In this document: piece after piece, positions 17,031 through 25,704 of the stretch
Position numbering within the stretch: the stretch's first letter is position 1
Layout: every line of letters begins with the position of its first letter
Assembly: GCA_024637315.1 (NCBI GenBank)
Contig: JAGXFH010000004.1
Span: 85,351 to 124,660, forward strand
Source of the DNA: Brevirhabdus sp.
GTDB lineage: Bacteria; Pseudomonadota; Alphaproteobacteria; Rhodobacterales; Rhodobacteraceae
Direction of reading: 5' to 3'
DNA: 39,310 nucleotides
Notes under the pieces: model-generated
Databases searched by the model: none
What the model saw: the letters and a program-made list of their open reading frames with translations, nothing else
What the model was told of the DNA's origin: nothing
Position numbers and translations under genes: made by a program

Positions 17031-17232
17031 GGCTGTCCAATGAAGTTTTGGGGATCCGGCGGGTTGGGCCGGGGGGCGGGCGGAAAGCCGGCCTGCGAGC
17101 CGGGGGTGTCCACATGTGGACGGAGAAGGGTTTCGTTGCAAATCAATGGGTTGGAAAATTCTGTTCGGGATTTGTTAACCATTGCGATGGTGCGGGCGGT
17201 GGGGGTTGACACAAGGCGTTGGGACGGCGGGA
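17031..17232 (+). repeat. Dispersed intergenic repeat, copy B
   Basis: This is the second, direct copy of the element at 14511-14716. The first 26 bases are identical in both; the part with cacatgtg, gcaaatcaa, gttaac and ttgacacaag is also strongly conserved. The two copies enclose 2.3 kb carrying the Crp-family gene, the His-rich protein gene, the Dabb remnant and the NTF2-like gene. The flanks 16852-17030 and 17233-17366 show no gene, terminator or RNA that I can support. The AT-rich SIR2 gene begins its 3' end 134 bases further on. Confidence 0.85.
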
Positions 17233-17366
17233 TTGTCCGCTCGAGGCGTGCGGCCAGGTGCGGAAGGACCGGGCTCGGGCGATGGTGGGGAAGGTGGACT
17301 GGCGGGTGACCCCGCGCTGGCGCGCGGAACCACTCACCCTACGGCTTGCTCCTGCCATGCGTGCGC

Positions 17367-18377
17367 TCACAAACTGCCGACCGCTCGGGTGATCGGATGG
17401 TAGCAGTCATCGAAGAGTTTTGACGATTTTCCGTCTACATATTGAACGCTCCGTAACGAATTCGAAAACTGGTTATTGAGATAATCGGTCACAAAGCTCT
17501 GGTTTTGGACACTTAGCCCATAAAGAGTTGCAAAGACTTTTTTGTTTTCGCCGCTGACGTCAAAGAACCGCATATTCTGTTCTTCAAATCCAAAGCCAAG
17601 AAAGATGAGCGTTTTAGCTTCGTCTACGACTGCATTGATCTTTTCGCGGGTTTCTGAATCCTCTTGTTCTGTGAATACTTTTAGCCGGTCAACATAGGGC
17701 GGCAACTCGAAATGCGGGTTCTGAAAGGCCAGCCGTCCCTCGTATTCAAAAGGGTTATGAACTTCTGGATCGAAATAGTTGCCAAGCGAACCATATACGT
17801 GGACAAACTTTTCCTGGAGGATGTTTTCGATGGCTTTTGGACCGAACCGGAAGAGTAGCCAAGCTCTCAAATATCGTTCTACGCACCTATCGTAATTGAA
17901 GATCACAAAAGTCAAATTTTCTAGCGACTTACGAATGTTCTCAGCTTGATGTCCGCGAACCGCAATATTGAGCAAAGGAAACATGAAGTAACTTCGGTTC
18001 TGCATAATCAAGTCTGCTTTGTCTTCTCGTCCACGTAGCTTTGAATTTTTTTCAGCATCCGCCAAGACATAGGCGACCACAATCTTTGCTGCTGCTACAA
18101 CCTCCGGCTGGTCTTTATGCTGGTCTAGGAAGTTGTCGATCGACGTTGAGCTTTGAAGTTGTTGGGCCAGACCACACAGGGTGATAAATGCCTGTACTCC
18201 AGCCTTGCCCTTCGTTGTAAAGAGATTCTCCGCCGCCGATCTGAAGAAGCTCCACAGTTCGGAGTCTCTATTACCGAGTTGGTCAGCTACCTGGATTTGA
18301 AGTTCCGGACCGAGAGGTAAGCCCAAGTCGTGACTTGCACCGGCACCCACAATAACAACAGTCTTGTTGTTAATCAT
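17367..18377 (-). CDS. Orphan SIR2-family protein, possible antiphage NADase
   Basis: This 336-residue protein has the SIR2-like NAD-binding pattern: GAGAS at residues 11-15, FNYDR around Asn161-Asp163, HVYGSLG with a candidate catalytic His193, and GFGFEEQN in the last third. SIDNFLDQH near residue 75 is also typical of the prokaryotic SIR2_2-type group. Such proteins often act as NAD-depleting effectors in phage defence (Thoeris, DSR, SIR2-HerA, SIR2-Argonaute systems). No partner gene of those systems is adjacent. The gene is clearly AT-richer than its neighbours (a sampled 60-base line is 37 percent GC) and uses A/T-ending codons, so it looks horizontally acquired. AAGGTGG lies 7 bases before the ATG at 18377. 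A defence role is an inference. Confidence 0.75.
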   Translation of the reverse strand: MINNKTVVIVGAGASHDLGLPLGPELQIQVADQLGNRDSELWSFFRSAAENLFTTKGKAGVQAFITLCGLAQQLQSSTSIDNFLDQHKDQPEVVAAAKIVVAYVLADAEKNSKLRGREDKADLIMQNRSYFMFPLLNIAVRGHQAENIRKSLENLTFVIFNYDRCVERYLRAWLLFRFGPKAIENILQEKFVHVYGSLGNYFDPEVHNPFEYEGRLAFQNPHFELPPYVDRLKVFTEQEDSETREKINAVVDEAKTLIFLGFGFEEQNMRFFDVSGENKKVFATLYGLSVQNQSFVTDYLNNQFSNSLRSVQYVDGKSSKLFDDCYHPITRAVGSL

Positions 18378-18471
18378 CAAACATCCACCTTCAACTCATG
18401 GACAAGCACTTTCCGCAAGCTCGCGACCGTGCCAAAGTTCCTCGAGCTTCTCTTCCTAAGACCAAGCCGCC

Positions 18472-19965
18472 CTAGAACCCGCCATCGCCGCCCTGCTGCC
18501 ACGCTTTGACCAGGTTGCCAAACCGGGTGAAGCGGCCCTCGAAGGACAGGTCGATCGAGCCGATCGGGCCGTGGCGCTGCTTGCCGATGATGACCTCGGC
18601 CTTGCCATGCAAGGCTTCCATCTCGGCCTGCCAGGCGGCCATCTTGTCCAGTTCGTGATCGCCGGGTTTCTCGCGTTCCTTGTAGTATTCCTCGCGGAAC
18701 ACGAACATCACCACGTCGGCATCCTGCTCGATCGAACCGGATTCGCGCAGGTCGGACAGCTGCGGGCGCTTGTCCTCGCGGTTCTCGACCTGACGGGAAA
18801 GCTGCGACAGGGCGACGACGGGGATATCGAGTTCCTTGGCGATGGCCTTGAGACCTTGGGTGATCTCGGAGACCTCGTTGACCCGGCTGTCCTTGGCGGT
18901 GGCGGGGCGCACCAGTTGCAGGTAGTCGACGATCAGCACGTCCAGCCCGTGGGTGCGTTTCAGGCGGCGCGCCCGAGCGGCGAGCTGGCTGATGGCGAGC
19001 GCAGGGGTGTCGTCGATGAACAGCGGGCAGGCTTCGAGCGCCTTGGCGGCATCGACGAAGCGGCGGAACTCGCCTTCGGTAAGATCGCCGCGACGGATCT
19101 GTTCGCTGGGCACTTCGGATGCCTCTGACAGGATCCGCGCGGCGAGCTGCTCGGCACTCATCTCGAGACTGAAAAACCCCACGACACCGCCGTTGACCGC
19201 GCCCTCGCTGCCATCCTGCAGCTTGCCGCGCCGGTAGCTTTTGGCGATGTTGAAGGCGATGTTGGTGGCCAGCGAGGTCTTGCCCATCGATGGCCGGCCG
19301 GCGAGGATCAGCAGGTCGGAGCGGTGCAGGCCGCCGAGTTTCTTGTCCATGTCGGTCAGGCCGGTGGACAGTCCCGACAGGCCGCCGTCGCGCTGATAGG
19401 CGGCGTTGGCGACATTGACGGCATCGGTGACGGCGCGCAGGAAGGATTGAAAGCCGGATTCCGACTGGCCCTGTTCGCCGAGCTTGTAGAGCGCCTGTTC
19501 GGCCTCGACGATCTGCTCCTTGGGCTCGCTTGACACCTCGACGCGCCCGGCCTTGTCGGTGATGTCGCGGCCAAGCGCCATCAGTTCGCGGCGGATCGCG
19601 AAATCGTAGATCATCTGGGCATAGTCGCGGGCGGCGAAGGAAGAGATCGCGGCGCCGGCCAGACGGGCGAGATAGGCCGGCCCGCCGAGTTCCTTCAGCC
19701 CCTCGTCATCCTCCAGAAACGCCTTGAGCGTGACCGGCGAGGCCAGCGCGTTCTTCGAGATCCGCGCCTGCGCGACCTCGAAGATGCGGGCATGGACGGG
19801 TTCGTAGAAATGCTGCGGCCCGATGATCGAGGCGATGCGGTCGTAGACGTCGTTGTTGGTCAGGATCGCGCCGAGCAGTTGTTGTTCGGCTTCGATGTTG
19901 TGGGGCGACGCGCCGCCGTCCTGCGCCGCCGGTTGTTCAGCACGTATTGCCCGTATCTCGGTCAT
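18472..19965 (-). CDS. dnaB: Replicative DNA helicase
   Basis: DnaB is the hexameric helicase that unwinds DNA ahead of the replisome. The 497-residue product has the N-terminal DnaB domain beginning SPHNIEAEQQLLGAIL (about residues 20-35), a linker, and a RecA-like core with Walker A GRPSMGKTSLA (about 223-233), Walker B DVLIVDYLQL (about 345-354), and SQLSRQVENREDKRPQLSDLRESGSIEQDAD (read in parts), which carries the arginine-finger region. Length is normal, with no intein. It has its own putative promoter and a DnaA box upstream. GAGGC lies about 7 bases before the ATG. Confidence 0.97.
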   Translation of the reverse strand: MTEIRAIRAEQPAAQDGGASPHNIEAEQQLLGAILTNNDVYDRIASIIGPQHFYEPVHARIFEVAQARISKNALASPVTLKAFLEDDEGLKELGGPAYLARLAGAAISSFAARDYAQMIYDFAIRRELMALGRDITDKAGRVEVSSEPKEQIVEAEQALYKLGEQGQSESGFQSFLRAVTDAVNVANAAYQRDGGLSGLSTGLTDMDKKLGGLHRSDLLILAGRPSMGKTSLATNIAFNIAKSYRRGKLQDGSEGAVNGGVVGFFSLEMSAEQLAARILSEASEVPSEQIRRGDLTEGEFRRFVDAAKALEACPLFIDDTPALAISQLAARARRLKRTHGLDVLIVDYLQLVRPATAKDSRVNEVSEITQGLKAIAKELDIPVVALSQLSRQVENREDKRPQLSDLRESGSIEQDADVVMFVFREEYYKEREKPGDHELDKMAAWQAEMEALHGKAEVIIGKQRHGPIGSIDLSFEGRFTRFGNLVKAWQQGGDGGF

Positions 19966-20035
19966 GGTCTGCCTCGTCCTGTCCCCGGTGGTGTTCTTAC
20001 CGACCCGCCGCGCATGCCGTCAAAATGTATGTTTT

Positions 20036-20044
20036 TGTGGATAA
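20036..20044 (-). promoter_or_regulatory. Perfect DnaA box upstream of dnaB
   Basis: The reverse strand reads TTATCCACA, identical to the consensus DnaA box. It lies 71 bases upstream of the dnaB start and about 16-24 bases downstream of the predicted transcription start, a position suited to DnaA-dependent control. It is a single box with no cluster, so it is unlikely to be an origin. Confidence 0.55.
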
Positions 20045-20066
20045 GCTGTGGGTTCATTTGGCGGTC

Positions 20067-20096
20067 ATTCTAGGCATATTTTGCGGTGTTCGTCCA
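20067..20096 (-). promoter_or_regulatory. Putative dnaB promoter
   Basis: TGGACG (20096-20091) and TAGAAT (20072-20067) are separated by 18 bases and point toward dnaB. The predicted start of transcription is near 20060, giving a leader of about 95 bases. The rest of the 246-base gap between dnaB and pyrE shows no gene. Confidence 0.45.
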
Positions 20097-20211
20097 TTGC
20101 CGATCAACATCTGGTCGGCGCATTTGGTTCAAGGCCCGTCCTGCCAACGAGATTTTTCGCCCTCTCCGAAGTGCGGTCGCAGGCGGAACCGGCACAGCCC
20201 GAGTCGAATCG

Positions 20212-20892
20212 TCAGCCGTTCGGCTGCGCCGCCCGCCAGCCGCGCGGATCGTTCAGGAACGCCTCGACCCCGGTCAGCGTGGCGGCATCGAAGGCGCCTT
20301 GCGCGCGGGCCTCGGCCAGCACGTCCCACCAGGTGCACAGGTGGTGCAGGGCGATGCCGTGATCGCCGAGGGTCTTCTCGGTTTCGGGGAAGATGCCGTA
20401 GTAGAAGATCACCGCGGTATGGCCGCAGGCGGCGCCGGTTTCGCGGATCGCATCGACAAACGACAGTTTCGAGCCGCCATCGGTGGTCAGGTCCTCGACC
20501 AGCAGCACCCGCTGGCCTTCGCTCATCACGCCCTCGATCCGGGCGTTGCGGCCGTAGCCCTTGGGCTTCTTGCGGATATAGGTCATCGGCAGGGCCATCC
20601 GCTCGGCCATCAGCGCGGCGAACGGGATGCCCGCGGTTTCGCCGCCGGCGACGTTGTCGAAGGCTTCCAGGCCCGCGTTGCGCATCACCGTGACGGTGAG
20701 GAAATCCATCAGCGTGGCGCGGATCCGGGGGTAGGAGATCAGCTTGCGGCAGTCGATATAGGTCGGCGCCTGGAAGCCGGAGGCGAAGGTGAACGGCTCG
20801 GCCGCGTTGAAGTGCACTGCCTTGATCTCGAGCAGCATCCGCGCGGTCAGGCGGGCGATTTCCTGCGGCGGGGGGGCGCTGGTGGGGATCAT
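20212..20892 (-). CDS. pyrE: Orotate phosphoribosyltransferase
   Basis: PyrE joins orotate to PRPP in pyrimidine synthesis. The 226-residue product has the conserved [17 protein letters not shown] segment (about residues 100-116), carrying catalytic Lys residues, and the PRPP-binding motif [13 protein letters not shown] (about 124-136), a known alphaproteobacterial variant of VEDVxTTGGS. [16 protein letters not shown] near the N-terminus also fits. Length is slightly above the usual ~213. It starts 30 bases after the pyrC stop, so pyrC-pyrE form one operon. Confidence 0.95.
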   Translation of the reverse strand: MIPTSAPPPQEIARLTARMLLEIKAVHFNAAEPFTFASGFQAPTYIDCRKLISYPRIRATLMDFLTVTVMRNAGLEAFDNVAGGETAGIPFAALMAERMALPMTYIRKKPKGYGRNARIEGVMSEGQRVLLVEDLTTDGGSKLSFVDAIRETGAACGHTAVIFYYGIFPETEKTLGDHGIALHHLCTWWDVLAEARAQGAFDAATLTGVEAFLNDPRGWRAAQPNG

Positions 20893-20922
20893 CTGGACAA
20901 ACCTTTGCTGAGTTTATGAAAT

Positions 20923-21963
20923 TCAGGCCCCGACCTGCCAATGCAGCGGGAAACCGGGATCGAAGACCGTGACCGGTCCATCGGCGGTGTCGATCCGGGC
21001 GGGATAGGGGACGGGGTCGCCGCGGGTCAGGGTGATCGTCGCGTCGCTGGCGGGCAGGCCGTAATAGCGGGCGCCGTGGAGCGAGGTGAAGGCTTCCAGC
21101 CGGTCGAGCGCGCCGTCCTGCTCGAACACCTCGGCCAGCACCGACATGGTGTTGGTCGCGGTGAAGCAGCCGGCGCAGCCGCAGGCGCTCTCTTTCAGTG
21201 GATCGAGATGCGGCGCGGAATCGGTACCGAGGAAATAGCGCGGATCGCCTGACGTGGCGGCGGCGCGCAGGGCCAGGCGGTGGCTTTCACGCTTGGCGAC
21301 CGGCAGGCAGTAGTAATGCGGGCGGATGCCGCCGACGAGGATATGGTTGCGGTTGATCACCAGGTGATGCGTGGTGATGGTGCCGGCGAGGTTCTTCTCG
21401 GTCTCGCCGATATAGGCGATGCCGTCGCGGGTGGTGACATGTTCCAGCACGACGCGCAGTTCGGGCGTCTGCCGGCGGATCGGGTCGAGCACGCGGTCGA
21501 TGAACACCGCCTCGCGGTCGAAGATGTCGATCTCGGGGTCGGTGACCTCGCCGTGGACGCAGAGCGTCAGGCCGATCTCGGCCATCTTTTCCAGCACCGC
21601 CCGCACCTTGTCGAAATCGCGCACGCCGGAGGCGGAATTGGTGGTCGCGCCTGCCGGGTAGAGCTTGACCGCATGGATCAGGCCCGAGGCATGGGCGGCG
21701 GCGACGTCGGCGGGGTCGGTTTCCTCGGTCAGGTAGAGCGTCATCAGGGGGGTGAAATCGGCCGCCTCGGGCAGCGCCTGCAGGATCCGGTCGCGGTAGG
21801 CGCGTGCGTCGGCAGCGGTGACCACCGGCGGCACCAGGTTCGGCATGATGATCGCGCGGCCGAAATGGCGGGCGGTTTCGGGCAAGACCGCGCGCAGCAT
21901 CGCGCCATCGCGAAGGTGCAGGTGCCAGTCATCGGGGCGGCGGATCGTCAGCCTCTGGGTCAT
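20923..21963 (-). CDS. pyrC: Dihydroorotase (class II)
   Basis: PyrC cyclises carbamoyl-aspartate to dihydroorotate. The 346-residue product matches the compact class II (E. coli-type) enzyme: metal-binding HxH in [10 protein letters not shown] (about residues 9-18), the carboxylated Lys in [13 protein letters not shown], metal-binding His in LCVHGE and LEHVTT, and the catalytic Asp in GTDSAPH. The ATG at 21963 ([10 protein letters not shown]) fits the family; the frame stays open to 22224 but that extension is Arg-rich and not family-like. The 276 bases upstream, to 22239, hold no supported gene. Confidence 0.96.
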   Translation of the reverse strand: MTQRLTIRRPDDWHLHLRDGAMLRAVLPETARHFGRAIIMPNLVPPVVTAADARAYRDRILQALPEAADFTPLMTLYLTEETDPADVAAAHASGLIHAVKLYPAGATTNSASGVRDFDKVRAVLEKMAEIGLTLCVHGEVTDPEIDIFDREAVFIDRVLDPIRRQTPELRVVLEHVTTRDGIAYIGETEKNLAGTITTHHLVINRNHILVGGIRPHYYCLPVAKRESHRLALRAAATSGDPRYFLGTDSAPHLDPLKESACGCAGCFTATNTMSVLAEVFEQDGALDRLEAFTSLHGARYYGLPASDATITLTRGDPVPYPARIDTADGPVTVFDPGFPLHWQVGA

Positions 21964-22239
21964 GGCTCTGCGCCTACACCGTCCGGCCCGGCGTTTCCAG
22001 ACAGGAGTGCGACCGGCGCGGAAATCGACGGCGATTTTGGCGCCGGCTGTGGTCGGATGGCGTCTTGACCGGCGCCGGCAATGTCGATCGGGGGCCGCAC
22101 GGCGGGCCGGCCTCCGGCACGGGCCGAGAAAATGGTTCCGGGCAAAGATCAATCTGACCGGGTCCGTCGTGGCGCGGGTCATGCTGATGATTGTGGTCCA
22201 GGCCAGTTTCGGGCCGGCGATCACGCTGTCGCTTCGGCC

Positions 22240-23214
22240 TCAGACGGTCTGCAGTTTGGCAGGGGCGGGCAAGGTGCGGCCAAGTCTGGCCAGATCACGC
22301 TCGGCCCGGTTCAGGTCGCGCCGGAAGCGTTCGGATTGGCCGTTTTGCAGCAACCGGCGGCAGAGGAGCCCGGTCAGGAACGGGCGCTGCCGCTCTTCCA
22401 CCGCGTTGAGCAGCCGGCCGATGTAGGGCAGGTCGCTTCGGCGCAGGCGGAACATCCGGTTGAACGCCGCCGCATCAAACGTCCCGGCCATCGCCCGGGC
22501 GACAATCTGCCTCAGGATCTGTTTGCGAAGCAGGAACGGCTCGATGTCGGCGTCCAGGTACGGGCAAGCCAGCTTGGTCACGTTGTCGCGGGTGAAAAGC
22601 GCCGCATGCATCGCGTCCAGCGGCTCTTGGGGATCGAAGAGCACGAAGGCCCTGTCGGCGGCGTCGAGCATGTCGGGCGCGTAGCCGTAGCGGTCGGTGA
22701 AGCTGATCCGGCGCATGTCGCGAAAGCGCGGATCCCAGCCGGTCACCCGCGGATCGAGCGTTGCCTGCGGCTGAACCGCGATGACCGTGGCGCCGGGGGC
22801 CACGACCGAATAGGCGGCGGCGGCATAGCCGCAGGACCCGGCGCCGTAAAACACCACATTGTCGAACTTGTCGAACAAGCCGTCATCGACCAACTTGTCG
22901 AAAAACATGTAGACAGCCCGGTGCCGGAACCAGGTTTCCGCATGCGCCAGAAGGCAAAGCTGCGACCAGCCATGGCCTTGCGCAAGTTCCCAGCCAAGCG
23001 GGACGTCGATGCCGGGCCGAGCGCGGGCCGAGCGGATCGTTTCGAATGTCACCAGAAGGTGCCTGGAGCCTTCGACGTAAAGCGCCGAATGAAGCGGTCC
23101 CAGCGGCTCGAAAAAGCCCCGATCGTCCGCCATGTCTTCCAGCCGCTCCAACCAGTCCTCTTCGGACAGTTTGTGCGTCGGATCTATCAGGTCGGTCAGC
23201 CGGCCATCGGACAT
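22240..23214 (-). CDS. Alpha/beta-hydrolase-like protein of unknown function
   Basis: The 324-residue product belongs to a family common in Rhodobacteraceae that is often mislabelled in databases (recalled). The central part, VVFYGAGSCGYAAAAYSVVAPG followed by VIAVQPQATLDP, resembles the nucleophile-elbow region of alpha/beta hydrolases of the accessory-secretion/polysaccharide type. Aligned with a typical YGSSMGG elbow, the expected Ser is Gly, so the protein may be catalytically dead. SALYVEGSRHLLVTFET near the N-terminus is the other conserved block. It has no signal peptide. It follows a family 2 glycosyltransferase on the same strand, suggesting a shared role in surface glycans. Confidence 0.6.
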   Translation of the reverse strand: MSDGRLTDLIDPTHKLSEEDWLERLEDMADDRGFFEPLGPLHSALYVEGSRHLLVTFETIRSARARPGIDVPLGWELAQGHGWSQLCLLAHAETWFRHRAVYMFFDKLVDDGLFDKFDNVVFYGAGSCGYAAAAYSVVAPGATVIAVQPQATLDPRVTGWDPRFRDMRRISFTDRYGYAPDMLDAADRAFVLFDPQEPLDAMHAALFTRDNVTKLACPYLDADIEPFLLRKQILRQIVARAMAGTFDAAAFNRMFRLRRSDLPYIGRLLNAVEERQRPFLTGLLCRRLLQNGQSERFRRDLNRAERDLARLGRTLPAPAKLQTV

Positions 23215-23339
23215 GCGTTGTCAAAATCCCCAACACCCCTGGCGCGGGGTTTATCAGGTTTAACGGCGCGAAACGGTCTGACGCAATGCTTTGTGGAGGC
23301 GAGTCGGCATAGAAGCCGACCATTGTTTCCCGGTCCGGG

Positions 23340-24383
23340 TCAGTCGGATGCGCGTGCTGCGCTTTGTGCAAATTTAATTAATGTTTGCACATCTTTAACG
23401 GGTATTGGTCGGGCCGGGGGAGTCATCAGCAGGCGGCCGAAAAGACCCCGATTCGCTTCTTCGGCCATCAGTTCCGCGAATCGGTCGTGGCGCCAGCGGG
23501 CCGCCGCGTCATGCAGCGCCGCGAGCCGCGCATCGGCGCGAAGGGCGGCAAGCGCCGCGTCGCGGGCCGGGGCGAGGGCGGCGATGGACAGGTCCGCTTC
23601 GCTGCTCCAGTTCCGCTCTGTCCAGTAGGACATCCCGGTATCGGTGTCGGCGCGATTCACCCGGCCGCGATCGCGCTTGAGGATGTAGCTTTCCATCGCG
23701 CCAAGCGGGTAGTGATTGAGTTGCGCCAGCGCGTAATTGTCGCGCCCGAACGGCGAGAAGACCTTCTGGCGGAGGAATTCCGGGCCGAGGCTGCGGCCAG
23801 AGCCGTCGAACCAGCGGGCCTTGGGCAGCTTCGCCTCGTCGGGGCTGCGCGGGCGGTGGACCCCGAGTTTGCGGTAGGTGCCATCGTTGCGGTAGAGGGT
23901 CTTGAACATCGCCGCCCGCCACGGCCAGTTCAGCAGAACCGGGGCGGCGAGGGTGAATTGTCCGGTGACCGGGAGGTCTTCGTAGCGCACCACGCCGGCA
24001 TTGCCGAACAGCCGCCAGGTCAGCGTCACCGCGGTGGCATCGGGCAAGGCCGCCAGCAGCGCCGGCAGGGTGTGATCGCCGACATGGATATTGACGAATT
24101 CGTCGATGTCGAAGGCCATGATCCAGTCGGCCTGCGCTACCAGAGGGTGCCCGTCGGCTTGCTTGAGGGCGGCAAACTGAACGCCGCCGTCATGCGGGCC
24201 GGGATTGCGGATATGGGTCAGATGGCCGGTCTCTGCCAGCCGGTCGAGCATCGCATCGGTGCCGTCCTGGCAATCGTTCGACAACACCAGGAAGTCGGTG
24301 AACCCGACGGCCTGGTGATGGGCCAGCCATTCCAGCAGGAACGCGGCCTCGTTGCGGACCGTCAGGACGGCGAGGCAGCGCAC
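23340..24383 (-). CDS. Glycosyltransferase family 2 protein
   Basis: The 347-residue product matches the glycosyl transferase family 2 group with the N-terminal pattern MRCLAVLTVRNEAAFLLEW and a DxD metal/nucleotide-sugar motif in AFDIDEFVNIH (about residues 90-100). LLNWPWRAAMFKTLYR and LNHYPLGAMESYILKRDRGRVNR are the other conserved blocks. There is no membrane segment. The acceptor is unknown; surface polysaccharide is likely. The start is GTG at 24383, two bases after the gcdH stop and without a Shine-Dalgarno sequence, so translation is probably coupled to gcdH. The 3' end includes an AT-rich perfect inverted repeat. Confidence 0.88.
   Translation of the reverse strand: MRCLAVLTVRNEAAFLLEWLAHHQAVGFTDFLVLSNDCQDGTDAMLDRLAETGHLTHIRNPGPHDGGVQFAALKQADGHPLVAQADWIMAFDIDEFVNIHVGDHTLPALLAALPDATAVTLTWRLFGNAGVVRYEDLPVTGQFTLAAPVLLNWPWRAAMFKTLYRNDGTYRKLGVHRPRSPDEAKLPKARWFDGSGRSLGPEFLRQKVFSPFGRDNYALAQLNHYPLGAMESYILKRDRGRVNRADTDTGMSYWTERNWSSEADLSIAALAPARDAALAALRADARLAALHDAAARWRHDRFAELMAEEANRGLFGRLLMTPPARPIPVKDVQTLIKFAQSAARASD
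23365..23391. repeat. Perfect 8-bp inverted repeat in an AT-rich patch
   Basis: TGTGCAAA and TTTGCACA are perfect inverted arms separated by 11 AT-rich bases, inside the last codons of the glycosyltransferase gene. The patch stands out in GC-rich DNA. It could be a protein-binding site or a weak hairpin; chance is possible. Confidence 0.4.
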
Positions 24384-24385
24384 GT

Positions 24386-25606
24386 TCAGAAGAACGCCTG
24401 CAATCCGGTCTGGGCGCGGCCGAGGATCAGCGCGTGGACATCATGGGTGCCCTCGTAGGTGTTGACCGTTTCGAGGTTCACCATGTGGCGCATGACCTGG
24501 AAGTCCTCGGAGATACCGTTGCCGCCATGCATGTCGCGGGCCATCCGCGCCACATCCAGCGCCTTGCCGCAATTGTTGCGCTTCATCAGGCTGATCATCT
24601 CGGGCGCGGCGCGGCCTTCCTCCATCAGCCGGCCGACGCGCAGGCTGCCTTGAAGGCCGAGCGTTATTTCAGTCTGCATGTCGGCCAGTTTCTTCTGGAA
24701 CAGCTGGGTCTGCGCCAGAGGCCGACCGAACTGCTTGCGATCCAGCCCGTATTGCCGCGCGGCGTGCCAGCAGAACTCGGCGGCCCCAAGCACCCCCCAG
24801 CTGATCCCGTAGCGGGCGCGGTTGAGGCAGCCGAACGGACCCTTCAGCCCCTCGACATTGGGCAGCAGCGCGTCTTCGCCGACCTCGACCCCGTCCATCA
24901 CGATCTCGCCGGTGACCGAGGCGCGGAGCGAGAGTTTCCCGGCGATCTTCGGCGCGGAAAGACCCTTCATGCCCTTTTCCAGCACGAAACCGCGGATCTT
25001 GTTGTCATGCGCCTCGGATTTCGCCCAGACGATGAAGACATCGGCGATCGGTGCGTTCGAGATCCACATCTTGGTGCCGGTCAGCTTGTAGCCCGTGCCG
25101 GTCCTGACCGCGCGGGTCTTCATGCCGCCCGGATCGCTGCCGGCATCGGGTTCGGTCAGGCCGAAACAGCCGATCAGTTCGCCGCTCGCGAGGCCCGGCA
25201 GGAATTTCCGGCGCTGCTCTTCGGAGCCGTAGGCGTAGATCGGGTAGATCACCAGCGAGGACTGCACCGACATCATCGAGCGATAGCCCGAATCCACCCG
25301 CTCGACCTCGCGCGCGATCAGGCCGTAGGTGACGTAGCCGGCGCCCAGACCGCCGTATTCCTCGGGCACGGTGACGCCCAGAAGCCCGGCCTCGCCCATT
25401 TCGCGGAAGATCCCCGCCTCGACCGTCGCCTCGCGATAGGCGTCGATGATCCGCGGCGCGAGGTGGTCGCTGGCAAAGCCGCGGGCGGCGTCGCGCAGCA
25501 TGCGCTCATCTTCGGACAGCTGGTCTTCCAGGCGGAACGCATCCTCCCAGTCGAAGCGCGACAGGTCAGGGGCGTCCTTGGCAGAGAGTTTCGGCGCGAT
25601 GTTCAT
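24386..25606 (-). CDS. gcdH: Glutaryl-CoA dehydrogenase
   Basis: This FAD-dependent acyl-CoA dehydrogenase of 406 residues most resembles glutaryl-CoA dehydrogenase, which oxidises and decarboxylates glutaryl-CoA to crotonyl-CoA in lysine/tryptophan breakdown. Features are [18 protein letters not shown] at the N-terminus, [35 protein letters not shown] (about residues 148-161), [20 protein letters not shown], and [19 protein letters not shown] near the C-terminus with the catalytic Glu. The ATG at 25606 has GGAGG 7 bases upstream; longer frames cross the next gene. The glycosyltransferase start follows the stop by two bases. Confidence 0.93.
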   Translation of the reverse strand: MNIAPKLSAKDAPDLSRFDWEDAFRLEDQLSEDERMLRDAARGFASDHLAPRIIDAYREATVEAGIFREMGEAGLLGVTVPEEYGGLGAGYVTYGLIAREVERVDSGYRSMMSVQSSLVIYPIYAYGSEEQRRKFLPGLASGELIGCFGLTEPDAGSDPGGMKTRAVRTGTGYKLTGTKMWISNAPIADVFIVWAKSEAHDNKIRGFVLEKGMKGLSAPKIAGKLSLRASVTGEIVMDGVEVGEDALLPNVEGLKGPFGCLNRARYGISWGVLGAAEFCWHAARQYGLDRKQFGRPLAQTQLFQKKLADMQTEITLGLQGSLRVGRLMEEGRAAPEMISLMKRNNCGKALDVARMARDMHGGNGISEDFQVMRHMVNLETVNTYEGTHDVHALILGRAQTGLQAFF

Positions 25607-25704
25607 GGCTGGGCCTCCGTCTGGCTGGTTCCCTTCGGCATAGATCAGGGACGGGGAAAGGGCAATTCCATCCTCGGCGATGATTGCGCTAAAGGTGGCG
25701 GATT

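Noticed and set aside
20036-20044. Replication origin
   Set aside because: Only one DnaA box is present, with no cluster or AT-rich unwinding element.
22081-23628. 515-codon forward frame
   Set aside because: It crosses two intergenic regions and is antisense to the hydrolase-like gene; no family features.
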